A stretch of 64,000 bases of DNA. It comes from Donghicola eburneus. Its GTDB lineage: Bacteria; Pseudomonadota; Alphaproteobacteria; Rhodobacterales; Rhodobacteraceae. Shown in pieces: positions 51,351 through 62,894 of the stretch. The DNA lies in the NCBI RefSeq assembly GCF_900115865.1, contig NZ_FOXY01000007.1, forward strand, positions 62,001 to 126,000. Reading direction: 5' to 3'. The notes beneath the pieces were generated by a model. That model searched no databases. It was not told the DNA's origin and saw only the letters and a list, made by a program, of their open reading frames with translations. The stretch's first letter is position 1. Every line of letters starts with the position of its first letter. The translations under genes were made by a program, and so were the position numbers.

Positions 51351-52163
51351 ATGGATATGAAAGACGTGGCCGAACGCGGCCTTGTTCTGCTGGGATGTGG
51401 AAAGATGGGCTCGGCCATGCTGGCGGGCTGGCTCAAGGGTGGATTGCCGAACACATCGGTGTGGGTGATTGACCCGTTCCCCTCTGACTGGGTTCAGGCC
51501 CAAGGCGTCCACGTCAACGCCGATTTGCCTGCCAATCCCGCGCTGGTTCTCATCGCTGTTAAGCCCCAGATGATGGGCGAGGCTCTGCCGACATTGGCTG
51601 CGATGGGCAGCGATACGCTGTTCGTCTCGGTTGCGGCGGGGACATCTCTGGCCACCTACGAGGCCGCTTTGGGCGCGGACAGTGCGATCATTCGCTGTAT
51701 GCCGAACACACCCGCTGCCGTAGGCCAAGGGATCACCGCGCTGATCGGCAATGCCAACGTTTCCGAAGATCAACTGGCCCTGTCCGAGGCACTTTTGCAG
51801 GCGGTTGGCCAGACCGTGCGATTGGAGAGCGAAGACCAGATGGACGCTGTGACCGCCTTGTCTGGCTCTGGTCCCGCGTACGTGTTCCACATGATCGAAT
51901 GCCTCGCTGCGGCAGGAGAGGCCGAGGGGCTGACGCCAGAGCTGGCGATGAAACTGGCGCAGGCGACCGTGGCGGGGGCAGGGGCCTTGGCCGAAGGAGC
52001 GGATGAGACGCCCGCGCAGCTGCGCGTGAACGTGACCAGCCCCAACGGGACCACCCAAGCGGGGCTTGAAGTGCTGATGGACGAGAACGCTGGTTTGCCG
52101 CCTCTGGTCCACGCGACCGTCAAAGCCGCCGCTGAACGCAGTCGGGAGTTGGGCCGTGGCTGA
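51351..52163 (+). CDS. proC: pyrroline-5-carboxylate reductase
   Basis: A 270-residue NADPH enzyme making proline from pyrroline-5-carboxylate. [16 protein letters not shown] is the Rossmann motif, [12 protein letters not shown] and the signature [15 protein letters not shown] follow, and [16 protein letters not shown] closes the active site. ATG 51351 or 51357 could start it. It overlaps csaA by eight bases. Confidence 0.96.
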   Translation: MDMKDVAERGLVLLGCGKMGSAMLAGWLKGGLPNTSVWVIDPFPSDWVQAQGVHVNADLPANPALVLIAVKPQMMGEALPTLAAMGSDTLFVSVAAGTSLATYEAALGADSAIIRCMPNTPAAVGQGITALIGNANVSEDQLALSEALLQAVGQTVRLESEDQMDAVTALSGSGPAYVFHMIECLAAAGEAEGLTPELAMKLAQATVAGAGALAEGADETPAQLRVNVTSPNGTTQAGLEVLMDENAGLPPLVHATVKAAAERSRELGRG

Positions 52164-52494
52164 GATCACCTATGACGATTTCGCCAAAGTCGACATTCGC
52201 GTCGGCCGCGTGGTCAAAGCCGAACCCTATCCAGAGGCGCGCAAGCCCGCGATCAAGCTTTGGATCGATTTCGGGCCCGAGATTGGGGAAAAACGCAGCT
52301 CTGCCCAGATCACCGTCCACTATGCGCCCGACGAGCTGGTCGGCCGCTTGGTCATGGGCGTGGTGAATTTCCCGCCGCGCCAGATCGGCAAGTTCATGTC
52401 CGAGGTTCTAGTTCTGGGCTTCCACGACGCCGACGATGCGGTCGTTCTGGCCACCCCAGACAAAGAAACCCCAATCGGAGCGCGCCTATGCTGA
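52156..52494 (+). CDS. csaA: CsaA-like tRNA-binding protein
   Basis: A 112-residue protein made of one tRNA-binding OB-fold domain. [35 protein letters not shown] and [22 protein letters not shown] are the CsaA pattern; Bacillus CsaA is a chaperone linked to secretion, while other relatives bind tRNA. The start is GTG 52156 inside the proC end. It overlaps the dehydrogenase gene by seven bases. Confidence 0.93.
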   Translation: MAEITYDDFAKVDIRVGRVVKAEPYPEARKPAIKLWIDFGPEIGEKRSSAQITVHYAPDELVGRLVMGVVNFPPRQIGKFMSEVLVLGFHDADDAVVLATPDKETPIGARLC

Positions 52495-53441
52495 AGCTGT
52501 TTGTGACCCGCCCGTTGCCCGAAAAGGTCTTGGATGCCTTGGCCGAGCGGTTTGAAATGACTGTCCGTCCCAGCGAATTGCCTATGGAATTCGATGAAAT
52601 GACGGCAAGTTTAAGTGATTATGACGTGGTTTTGTCCACGTTGCGCGATCTTTATAGCGCCAAGGTATTTGACGCCGTAGATAAGCCGCGCTGCAAGCTG
52701 CTGGCAAATTTTGGCGTTGGCTTTAACCATATCGACGTGGCTGCGGCCAAGGGCGCTGGCGTTCTGGTGACCAACACTCCCGGCGCTGTTACTGATGCAA
52801 CGGCAGATATTGCGCTGACTTTAATGCTGATGGTCACGCGCCGCGCTGGCGAAGGTGAACGTTTGGTGCGCTCTGGTGGCTGGACTGGTTGGCATCCCAC
52901 GCAGATGCTGGGAATGCACCTGACGGGCAAACGCTTGGGCATTCTGGGGATGGGGCGCATTGGTCAGGCCATCGCACGGCGCTGCCACTATGGGTTTGAT
53001 ATGACGGTGCATTACTGCTCTCGGACGCCCAAAGAGGCGGTCATGGAGACGTCTTGGCACAAGTCTGCGGCAGAACTGGCGGCTGCGGTGGATGTGCTGG
53101 TTCTGGCCGTCCCAGGCGGCGCTGAGACGCGGCATCTGGTGGATACCGAGGTGCTGAAGGCGCTGGGACCTGACGGGTATTTGGTAAACATCGCCCGGGG
53201 CGATGTGGTGGACGAGGCGGCACTGATTGCGGCGTTGGAAGCTGGAGACATCGCCGGTGCGGGCTTGGACGTTTACGAAAATGAACCAGCGGTTCCCGAA
53301 ACGTTAATGGCCCGCTCGGACGTTGTTTTGTTGCCGCATCTGGGCACGGCGGCGCTGGAAGTGCGCGAGGCGATGGGGATGGTCGCGGTTGAGAACCTGA
53401 TCGCGTTTGCCGAAGGGCGGGAATTGGTGAATCCCGTCTGA
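52488..53441 (+). CDS. D-2-hydroxyacid dehydrogenase (glyoxylate/hydroxypyruvate reductase-like)
   Basis: A 317-residue NAD(P)-dependent D-2-hydroxyacid dehydrogenase. The Rossmann motif is [15 protein letters not shown]; the catalytic Arg is in [10 protein letters not shown], Glu in [10 protein letters not shown] and His in [20 protein letters not shown] is typical of glyoxylate reductase-type enzymes. It could connect to glycolate metabolism by the glcDEF products, but that is inference. ATG 52488 overlaps the csaA stop; an earlier frame opening at 52260 lies inside csaA. Confidence 0.9.
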   Translation: MLKLFVTRPLPEKVLDALAERFEMTVRPSELPMEFDEMTASLSDYDVVLSTLRDLYSAKVFDAVDKPRCKLLANFGVGFNHIDVAAAKGAGVLVTNTPGAVTDATADIALTLMLMVTRRAGEGERLVRSGGWTGWHPTQMLGMHLTGKRLGILGMGRIGQAIARRCHYGFDMTVHYCSRTPKEAVMETSWHKSAAELAAAVDVLVLAVPGGAETRHLVDTEVLKALGPDGYLVNIARGDVVDEAALIAALEAGDIAGAGLDVYENEPAVPETLMARSDVVLLPHLGTAALEVREAMGMVAVENLIAFAEGRELVNPV

Positions 53442-53444
53442 TTT

Positions 53445-53467
53445 GGGTATTTTTACCAAGAAAGAGG
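53445..53467 (+). repeat. GAGTATTT-type intergenic module (copy 4)
   Basis: GGGTATTTTTACCAAGAAAG then AGG, in the gap between the convergent dehydrogenase and tdk genes, directly beside the tdk stop codon. Confidence 0.6.
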
Positions 53468-54061
53468 TTAAGAGGTGATGGTCGCGTCGCCCGTGGCCTC
53501 TCGGAAATGGCGGCGGCAGAGACTGATGTAGGTTTCGTTGCCGCCAATTTGCACTTGATTTCCAGAGGTTTGGACGGTGCCGTCGGGGTTTTTGCGGATG
53601 ACCATGGTGGCTTTTTTGCCGCAATGGCAGATTGTGCGGACTTCTCGCATTTCGTCTGCCAAAGCCAGCAATGCCGCCGATCCGGGGAAAAGTTTTCCAA
53701 GGAAATCAACGCGTAAGCCGTAGCACATGACCGGAATGGACAGATCGTCGACAATTCGGGCAAGTTGCCAGACTTGGGCTTCGGTCAGGAATTGAGCTTC
53801 GTCCACGAAAATGCAGGTGATCGGGCCGGATTTTAGGCGGGCAAGGACCTTTTCCTCTAGGTTTTCCAGTGGGTTGAAGGTATCCGCGTCCGCGCCGATA
53901 CCGATGCGGCTGGCGATGCGGCCTGTCCCTGCGCGGCCGTCGATTTCGGCGGTCAAGAGATAGGTTTTCATCCCTCTTTCCAGATAGTTATGGGATGCCT
54001 GCAGCAAAACCGTCGATTTGCCCGCGTTCATGGTGGAGTAGTGGAAATAGAGCTTGGCCAT
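53468..54061 (-). CDS. tdk: thymidine kinase
   Basis: A 197-residue type II thymidine kinase that phosphorylates thymidine. The P-loop is STMNAGKST (residues 9-17), the catalytic Glu is in VDEAQFL, and the zinc lasso uses CHCGKKA and the C-terminal CRRH. YGLRVDFLGKLFPGSAALL is the family lid segment. The length is normal. It is a single gene converging on the hydroxyacid dehydrogenase gene. Confidence 0.96.
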   Translation of the reverse strand: MAKLYFHYSTMNAGKSTVLLQASHNYLERGMKTYLLTAEIDGRAGTGRIASRIGIGADADTFNPLENLEEKVLARLKSGPITCIFVDEAQFLTEAQVWQLARIVDDLSIPVMCYGLRVDFLGKLFPGSAALLALADEMREVRTICHCGKKATMVIRKNPDGTVQTSGNQVQIGGNETYISLCRRHFREATGDATITS

Positions 54062-54191
54062 GGCGCTTCTTTTAGCGTCTGGATCACGGCTGGCAAGCGT
54101 ATGGCTGACGTACAGACGTTGCGTACGGTCGGGGCAGGGCGCTTTAACCGAATTTGCGGACTGTTAGGCATCCAAGTCGATGAGGTGTGCC

Positions 54192-54641
54192 ATGCTGATC
54201 CCCGAAATCAAAACCCCCAAACAACGCGAACACTTTGGCTATCTGATGGATGTTCTGGCCCGACTGGAGTGGGACCTGCACCAGCCAATCATTAACGACA
54301 AACGCATCCCGTCTGACTGGCGGGACATGCTGAACCGGCGCGGGGCGGGGCGGAAGAAGAAGGTGACACTGTGGGTCGAAGAGGACGTTGTTCGGTTTTT
54401 CAAGAAACAAGGAAATGGCTACACCACGCGCATGAACGACGTGCTGGTCGCCTTTATGCTGTCGAAACTGTCAGGGCTGATCCACTCGCGGGATACGACC
54501 GAGGAATTTCTGGAAAGCGATATCCAGCGTAAGGACGAGATGCGGCCGCAGTTCGGGGATTATGATCGGGCCGAGGCGGATTTCGACGAGCGGTGCCGGA
54601 TTGGGACTGAGGCTTGGCGGGCGAAGCAGGGGGAGTACTAA
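54192..54641 (+). CDS. BrnA-like antitoxin-family protein without a toxin partner
   Basis: A 149-residue protein. The central segment GRKKKVTLWVEEDVVRFFKKQGNGYTTRMNDVLVAFML has the ribbon-helix-helix pattern of the BrnA antitoxin family; the N-terminal part, KTPKQREHFGYLMDVLARLEWDLHQ, is a longer extension than in short BrnA proteins. No BrnT toxin gene is seen on either side. It could be an orphan DNA-binding regulator. ATG 54192 has GAGG six bases upstream. Confidence 0.75.
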   Translation: MLIPEIKTPKQREHFGYLMDVLARLEWDLHQPIINDKRIPSDWRDMLNRRGAGRKKKVTLWVEEDVVRFFKKQGNGYTTRMNDVLVAFMLSKLSGLIHSRDTTEEFLESDIQRKDEMRPQFGDYDRAEADFDERCRIGTEAWRAKQGEY

Positions 54642-54665
54642 TCTCCTCCCACAGTTGCTTTTGTC

Positions 54666-55112
54666 TTATAATTCAGCGACGCCGCATGCTGTTCGGTAGA
54701 TGTCATACATGCACATAAATAAGAGCAGGATAACCCAAACTTGCAAAGCCATTAAACCGCTTCGCACGAAAATGTTGGCAGGCTCCATGCCAATGAAGAA
54801 CAGAATGGCGAACGAGCCGAGAAACCCGGAGAACATGATGTTCATGTCATTTTTGATCTCGGACTTAAGTTCGTTGGCTGCCTCTTTTGCACTGTCACTG
54901 TCTGAATAGTTGTCTTTAATAAAGCGAGTGACAGAAGTAAGAACGCCAGCAGTTGAAGCTGTCATCACACTCAACAACACGCCGAGAATGGCTATCGCGT
55001 CTGGATCTGTGAGTTCTTGTATGAATTTATTATTTGCGATCCATTCCGGCCTGTAAATCACCATGCAGGCTAAGACTGCAGCGATAAAAAAGATAAAATT
55101 AACCTTAGCCAT
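54666..55112 (-). CDS. four-helix membrane protein of an accessory gene pair
   Basis: A 148-residue membrane protein with helices at about 5-20, 38-60, 93-109 and 118-138, and an acidic, charged loop (DNYSDSDSAKEAANELKSEIKND) between helices 2 and 3. I do not recognise the family. Its ATG overlaps the stop of the upstream 285-residue gene by eight bases (AATGGCTAA), so the two are translationally coupled. Base composition is clearly more AT-rich than the surroundings, which suggests acquisition. A membrane effector with a cytoplasmic partner is a possible, unproven reading. Confidence 0.75.
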   Translation of the reverse strand: MAKVNFIFFIAAVLACMVIYRPEWIANNKFIQELTDPDAIAILGVLLSVMTASTAGVLTSVTRFIKDNYSDSDSAKEAANELKSEIKNDMNIMFSGFLGSFAILFFIGMEPANIFVRSGLMALQVWVILLLFMCMYDIYRTACGVAEL

Positions 55113-55962
55113 TCAATTTTTTCCAAAGCCAGTCCGCGATGCCCATAATTTTCGTGGGCTCCGCTTGTCGGGGCATCAATGTTTCCGGCGACGGAATTAT
55201 AACCCGCTCATCGTGGCTACTGTATATGGTATGCCTACCATTTTTCATAGTTGCTTTGCCGCCGCCTTTTTCAATGTAGTCGATGGCATCTGAGATGAAA
55301 CGTCCTTGTGGCCGAAGTTGGCCGGCTTTGTTCTTTAGAGAATATTCGCTTATTTCCGCATTCGTGGTTTGCTTGGCAACGCGATCGACTTGCTTGAGTT
55401 TGTCCAACGCCATTTCTGCCTTGAGGCCATTCGGGGGTAAAAATTCGAAAGATATCTCAGTAATATTGCCTTCATGTTTTTTCGCGAGTTTCCAGAAGTC
55501 TACAGCACGCGACATGAACTCTAGGTCTACATGCCAAGAGAGGCTCCGGCGCTCGCGAATGAATTGTGCGAAAAGTTGGTCTAGGATGTTACGCGAATTA
55601 CCAACGTCAGATCGCTTTTCGAACAGGATGATTTGTTTATCAGGTGCTATATCGACTGAAATGAATGAAGCTTTGTAGCGCTTCGTTCTGGTCTGGGCAA
55701 ATAGCTCATCTGGGCCGGATGCGACTGTCTCACTCACAGATTTTCCGATGAAGCCAGATATGATTGAAACGATCTGTGTTTCTTTTGGGCCGGGTACATA
55801 GTGATACAATGACCCTGCGTAGAAGAAATCAATACGGCGGGAAAATGCTTCGAGTAAGAATTCTTGTCTTGATAGTTTAGGTTCGCGATCTTTGCGATCC
55901 TTAGCCAGATTGCCGATAGTAGGCACGCTCAGCGAGAGACGAATAGCTTCAAACTTTGGCAT
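55105..55962 (-). CDS. unknown 285-residue cytoplasmic protein of an accessory gene pair
   Basis: A 285-residue protein with no signal peptide or membrane helix. The layout is mixed alpha/beta: SVDIAPDKQIILFEK and NSRNILDQLFAQFIRERR in the middle, then EISFEFLPPNGLKAEMALDKL and a C-terminal DAIDYIEKGGGKATM segment. From memory the middle recalls DUF4747-type proteins, but I cannot confirm this. It is AT-rich with frequent rare codons. The start ATG 55962 follows straight after the T run of the carB terminator, so its expression depends on read-through or a promoter I cannot see. Coupled to the membrane gene downstream. Confidence 0.75.
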   Translation of the reverse strand: MPKFEAIRLSLSVPTIGNLAKDRKDREPKLSRQEFLLEAFSRRIDFFYAGSLYHYVPGPKETQIVSIISGFIGKSVSETVASGPDELFAQTRTKRYKASFISVDIAPDKQIILFEKRSDVGNSRNILDQLFAQFIRERRSLSWHVDLEFMSRAVDFWKLAKKHEGNITEISFEFLPPNGLKAEMALDKLKQVDRVAKQTTNAEISEYSLKNKAGQLRPQGRFISDAIDYIEKGGGKATMKNGRHTIYSSHDERVIIPSPETLMPRQAEPTKIMGIADWLWKKLNG

Positions 55963-55963
55963 A

Positions 55964-55990
55964 AAAAAGGGGCTCCGTTAGAACCCCTTT
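55964..55990 (-). terminator. carB terminator abutting the accessory gene start
   Basis: AAAGGGG (55966-55972) pairs with CCCCTTT (55984-55990). On the minus strand the stem ends in TTTTTT, and the ATG of the 285-residue gene follows within two bases. GGAG of the only ribosome binding site candidate lies in the hairpin loop side. Confidence 0.75.
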
Positions 55991-56015
55991 CTGATAGTTT
56001 CGATTGTGGTTGCGA

Positions 56016-59348
<3,333 letters not shown>

Positions 59349-59575
59349 ATCGGTAATCCCCAGGCTGGCAGTTCGGGCGCGGAGGGTGCGCAAATTGTCG
59401 TGCGTTATAGACATCGGCGACCCATCTGCAAGGGGGGATAGGGCCTAAGATGCGCCTCGGTAAAGAGCACATGGCGTAGCAGCCGCAGTTATCCGGAAAA
59501 AGGACGGAAAAAATCCCGCAGGGGGCGTTTTCTTTTCTGTCCTTGCGCGTGTAATCCCCTAAGTCCCGCCTACGG

Positions 59576-60715
59576 ATGGCACAGGAGACCGTTTTGGAGA
59601 TTCGTTTCGATCATGGCCCCATGGGTGAGGGTACCTGTTTTCAGGGCGCGCGCCGCGTGATCGAGGCGTGGTCGGCGGATCAGGTGGCTTCGGCTCTGGC
59701 TTCGGTGGATGACGCTCTGGCGGGCGGCGCTTGGGTTGCTGGGTATGCCAGCTATGAGCTCGGCTATGCTTTGGAGCCGCGGCTGATGCCCTTGATGCCA
59801 GAGGGGCGGCGTGTGCCGCTGTTGCGATTTGGCGTGTATGACGCGCCTGTGGTGCGCGATTTGTCGGGCGGTGCTGCGGAATTGTCCGATGTGGCCCCTG
59901 TGTGGTCGGCGGACCGGTACGAGGATGCGTTCGACCGTTTGCACGCCTATATCGGGGCAGGCGACATTTATCAGGTGAACCTGACCTTTCCGATGACCGC
60001 GCGCTGTTCGGGATCGCCCGAGGCGCTGTACGAGGGCCTGTCGCGGGTGCAGCCGGTGAAGCATGGGGCTTTGGTCCTGCAGGACGGGTTGCCTGCGATG
60101 CTGTCCCGCAGTCCCGAGCTGTTCTTCCGCACCTCTGCGGATGGCGTGATCGAGACCCGCCCGATGAAGGGCACCCAGCCCCGTAGCGATGACCCCGCCG
60201 AGGATGCGCGCCGCAAGGCGTGGTTGGCGCAGGATGAAAAGAACCGTGCCGAGAACCTGATGATCGTGGACTTGCTGCGCAATGACGTGAGCCGCGTGGC
60301 TGTGCCCGGTTCGGTCAAAGTGCCCGAGCTGTTCCATGTCGAGAGTTACGCGACCGTGCACCAAATGACATCGCTGGTGCGGGCACAGCTGGCCAAAGGT
60401 GTCGGCTTTGCCGAGATCATGACCGCGCTGTTCCCCTGTGGATCGATCACCGGCGCGCCCAAGGTCCGCGCGATGGAGATCATTCACGAACTCGAGCACG
60501 GTCCCCGCGACATCTATTGCGGGTCGATCGGCTGGATGGCCCCTGACGGGCGGTCCGAGTTCAACGTGGCGATCCGGACCTTGCTGGTGGACGGCGCGGA
60601 TGTGACCTTGAATGTGGGGGGCGGGGTCGTTTGGGACTCCACCGCCGACAGCGAATACGAGGAAGCCCTATGGAAAGCCCGCTACGCCCGCCTGCCGACC
60701 AAGGTTTCCGCCTGA
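59576..60715 (+). CDS. pabB: aminodeoxychorismate synthase component I
   Basis: A 379-residue chorismate-binding enzyme of folate synthesis. ETRPMKGTQPR, ENLMIVDLLRNDVSRV and PCGSITGAPKVRAMEIIHELE are the chorismate-site signatures. The short N-terminal part is typical of alphaproteobacterial PabB. It is divergent from carB (227 bases between) and overlaps pabC by 46 bases, an unusually long in-operon overlap. Confidence 0.95.
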   Translation: MAQETVLEIRFDHGPMGEGTCFQGARRVIEAWSADQVASALASVDDALAGGAWVAGYASYELGYALEPRLMPLMPEGRRVPLLRFGVYDAPVVRDLSGGAAELSDVAPVWSADRYEDAFDRLHAYIGAGDIYQVNLTFPMTARCSGSPEALYEGLSRVQPVKHGALVLQDGLPAMLSRSPELFFRTSADGVIETRPMKGTQPRSDDPAEDARRKAWLAQDEKNRAENLMIVDLLRNDVSRVAVPGSVKVPELFHVESYATVHQMTSLVRAQLAKGVGFAEIMTALFPCGSITGAPKVRAMEIIHELEHGPRDIYCGSIGWMAPDGRSEFNVAIRTLLVDGADVTLNVGGGVVWDSTADSEYEEALWKARYARLPTKVSA

Positions 60716-61314
60716 TCGAAACCATGCTCTGGACGCCCGAAGGGGGCTTCCAGCGCGGGGATGTTCACCGCAAACGTCTGGCCTTTGCCGCGCGGCGGCT
60801 GGGAATTGCGCCCGTCGGGGCCGAGGCGGCGCTGGCTGCGTTCACAGCTGACGGGCCGCAGCGCGTGCGCCTGACCGTTAACGCAGAGGGCATGCCAGAG
60901 ATCACCCATGCGCCCTATTCGCCCCTGCCAGAGGGGACGGTGTGGCGACTGGCCGTGGCCGAGACGCGGCTGGATGCCGATGACCCGTGGCTGGGCGTGA
61001 AGACCACCCAGAGACAGCTTTATGACCGCGACCGCGCCGCGATGCCTGCGGATGTGGACGAGTTGATCTATCTGAACGGCGCGGGCCATGTGTGCGAGGG
61101 GACGATCACCAATGTCTTTGCCGATCTGGGGCAGGGGCTGGTGACGCCGCCCATCTCGGACGGGCTGCTGCCCGGTGTGCTGCGGTCCAGTCTGATTTGC
61201 GCAGGCAAGGTGCGTATCCAGCATCTGACGCTGGATGATCTGCTGAATGCGGGGGAGATTTACGTCGGAAACTCGCTGCGCGGTCTGATAACGTCTGTTT
61301 TACAAGGCGCCTAG
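60670..61314 (+). CDS. pabC: aminodeoxychorismate lyase (class IV aminotransferase)
   Basis: A 214-residue PLP enzyme of fold type IV that releases p-aminobenzoate. FRLIETMLWTPEGGFQRGDVHRKRL is the N-terminal segment; the PLP Lys is in VKTTQRQLYDRD, and ELIYLNGAGHVCEGTITNVFA and ISDGLLPGVLRSSLI are family signatures. ATG 60670 is inside pabB but the conserved RLIETMLW requires a start this early. It is shorter than most PabC (about 270), as in related genomes with compact versions. Confidence 0.9.
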   Translation: MESPLRPPADQGFRLIETMLWTPEGGFQRGDVHRKRLAFAARRLGIAPVGAEAALAAFTADGPQRVRLTVNAEGMPEITHAPYSPLPEGTVWRLAVAETRLDADDPWLGVKTTQRQLYDRDRAAMPADVDELIYLNGAGHVCEGTITNVFADLGQGLVTPPISDGLLPGVLRSSLICAGKVRIQHLTLDDLLNAGEIYVGNSLRGLITSVLQGA

Positions 61315-61377
61315 GGAACGCGAGCGGGGCCCAGTGCGTTGCCTTTCCAACGAGATCTAGGAAAGGAATTGCGAGTT

Positions 61378-62058
61378 ATGGGTACGATCCTGACATTGGA
61401 AAAGAACGAAGAAGTCACGCATGACACCCGTCATCTGGTGTTCACCCGTCCCGAAGATTTCGACATCGAGCCCGGTCAGGCCGTGGACCTGACGCTGATG
61501 CGTGACGGCTGGCGCGACGAGGCGCGTCCCTTCACGCCCGTGATGACCGAGGATGCCTCGAAGATCGAATTTGTGATCAAGACCTATCCCGAGCATGATG
61601 GCGTGACCGATCAAATCCGCTCGCTCAAAGCAGGCGAGCAGGTCGAGATTTCGGACCCGTGGGGCGCGATCCACGACGAAGGCCCCGGCACCTTTATTGC
61701 GGGCGGCGCGGGCATTACGCCCTTTATCGCGATCATGCGCCAGCGCGTGCAGGACAAAGGCACCATGGGCGGGGCGACGCTGATCTTTTCGAACAAGACC
61801 GAGGACGACATCATCCTGCGCGAAGAGTTTGAAGAGATGCCCGGCCTGAAGACGATTTTTGTCCTGACCGAGCAAGGCACTTTGCCTCATGGGATGTATG
61901 GCGGCGCGATCAACAAGGACTTCTTGTATGACTACGCGAACCCCAAGTGCGCGCCCTTTTACCTGTGCGGCCCCGACGAGATGGTCGACGAGTTGGAAGA
62001 GACTCTGAAAAATCTGGGCGTGCCGGAGAAGGCGATCATCCGCGAAGATTTCTCCTAA
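61378..62058 (+). CDS. flavodoxin/ferredoxin reductase-like FAD oxidoreductase
   Basis: A 226-residue flavin reductase of the ferredoxin-NADP reductase superfamily. The FAD motif is EARPFTPVM (RxxS/T), the NAD-binding part has FIAGGAGITPFIAIMRQ, and FYLCGPDEMVDELEETL ends the domain. There is no 2Fe-2S domain, so it transfers electrons to a separate partner that is not known. ATG 61378 follows AAGGAA by about ten bases. It follows pabC and ends in a terminator. Confidence 0.88.
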   Translation: MGTILTLEKNEEVTHDTRHLVFTRPEDFDIEPGQAVDLTLMRDGWRDEARPFTPVMTEDASKIEFVIKTYPEHDGVTDQIRSLKAGEQVEISDPWGAIHDEGPGTFIAGGAGITPFIAIMRQRVQDKGTMGGATLIFSNKTEDDIILREEFEEMPGLKTIFVLTEQGTLPHGMYGGAINKDFLYDYANPKCAPFYLCGPDEMVDELEETLKNLGVPEKAIIREDFS

Positions 62059-62082
62059 GGCTTATTCGGACTGCAACAGATT

Positions 62083-62106
62083 GGGGCCCTGCGGGGCCCT
62101 TTTTTG
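62083..62106 (+). terminator. terminator of the flavin reductase gene
   Basis: A GGGGCCC-tgc-GGGGCCC palindromic stem followed by TTTTTT. Confidence 0.75.
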
Positions 62107-62114
62107 TGGGCGCA

Positions 62115-62134
62115 ATTGTTTGGACAAAAAGAAG
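62115..62134 (+). repeat. GAGTATTT-type module, degenerate (copy 5)
   Basis: ATTGTTTGGACAAAAAGAAG, a match to the core of the copy before glcE with altered first bases. It lies between two terminators. Confidence 0.4.
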
Positions 62135-62159
62135 CCCTCTGGCTTGGCGGCCAGAGGGT
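62126..62159 (-). terminator. terminator of the 127-residue hypothetical gene
   Basis: CCCTCTGGC pairs with GCCAGAGGG (62135-62158) around a short loop; the minus-strand tail is CTTCTTTTT. The stem starts 26 bases beyond the stop codon. Confidence 0.8.
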
Positions 62160-62183
62160 TTGAATGTCGCAAGGGGCGGCGGG

Positions 62184-62567
62184 TTATGCCGCGCGGGGGC
62201 GCTCCGCGTTTTCGGTAATGGCGTCGATCTGGCGCATCAGGGTGCGCAGGGGGATGCCGTCGGTGACTTCGGATGCATAGAGCGCAGGCAGGGTGGCCAG
62301 CGGGCCGGTGATCGGACGGTCGCAGATGACCAGAGCGATCTCTGCCGCGTCGCTGTCAGAGGTTTTGTAGGCACGCAATTGACGAGCAGACGAGAAATAA
62401 AGCTGCACCGGCGCCTCTAGCCGGTCAGAGACCAGCTCTAGCACATGTGCGGGCAGCGGCGGTTGCCCGTCGGCGCCTGCGATGATCGCGATGGCGCGGG
62501 GCTGCGACTGGGCGCGGGCCGGTTCGATGAAATTCTCGGTGGTCTTCTGAAAGTTCGTATGAAGCAT
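62184..62567 (-). CDS. hypothetical protein, 127 residues
   Basis: A 127-residue soluble protein with no signal peptide. The N terminus MLHTNFQKTTENFIEPARAQ is followed by a Rossmann-like alternation (AIAIIAGADGQPPLPAHVLELV, AAEIALVICDRP). I do not recognise the family. It has its own terminator and a wide perfect inverted repeat 21-79 bases upstream, so it looks like a regulated single-gene unit. The neighbours give no hint to function. Confidence 0.75.
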   Translation of the reverse strand: MLHTNFQKTTENFIEPARAQSQPRAIAIIAGADGQPPLPAHVLELVSDRLEAPVQLYFSSARQLRAYKTSDSDAAEIALVICDRPITGPLATLPALYASEVTDGIPLRTLMRQIDAITENAERPRAA

Positions 62568-62587
62568 GTCGATAACCTGGGTCTGAT

Positions 62588-62646
62588 GCCAAAACAGCGG
62601 CGAAACTCTAGAGGAATATGTAAGTCAGACTTTGTCCTGTTTTGGC
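62588..62646. promoter_or_regulatory. perfect 10-base inverted repeat upstream of the 127-residue gene
   Basis: GCCAAAACAG at 62588-62597 and CTGTTTTGGC at 62637-62646 match perfectly across a 39-base centre. They flank the expected promoter of the hypothetical gene, 21-79 bases from its start. The rest of the 327-base gap to the acetyltransferase gene shows nothing else I can support. Confidence 0.45.
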
Positions 62647-62894
62647 GGCGGTCGGTGCCGCTGGTGAAAAGCATCACGCGCAAAATTGGGGCTGCGCGCT
62701 CGATTATATCGTGGTCTGGGAATATAACGCAGAGACCCCGCCGTAAGTTTCAGTCACCTTGACGTGAGGTTTCTGTGACAAAGACGAGAGTTGAATTGGT
62801 TCTGTAGGCTGCCGGAAATTTGGATATGGCGATAGGACCAATCGGCTGCTAGAGCCTGCTTGCGTTTCCATGTGCGAGAGAAAGGGCCCTGATC

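Noticed and set aside
54192-54641. Complete BrnT-BrnA toxin-antitoxin module
   Set aside because: Only the BrnA-like gene is present; the neighbours are tdk and a membrane protein, neither a BrnT.
54666-55962. Prophage remnant
   Set aside because: No integrase, portal, terminase or attachment repeat is seen; two coupled genes alone do not support it.
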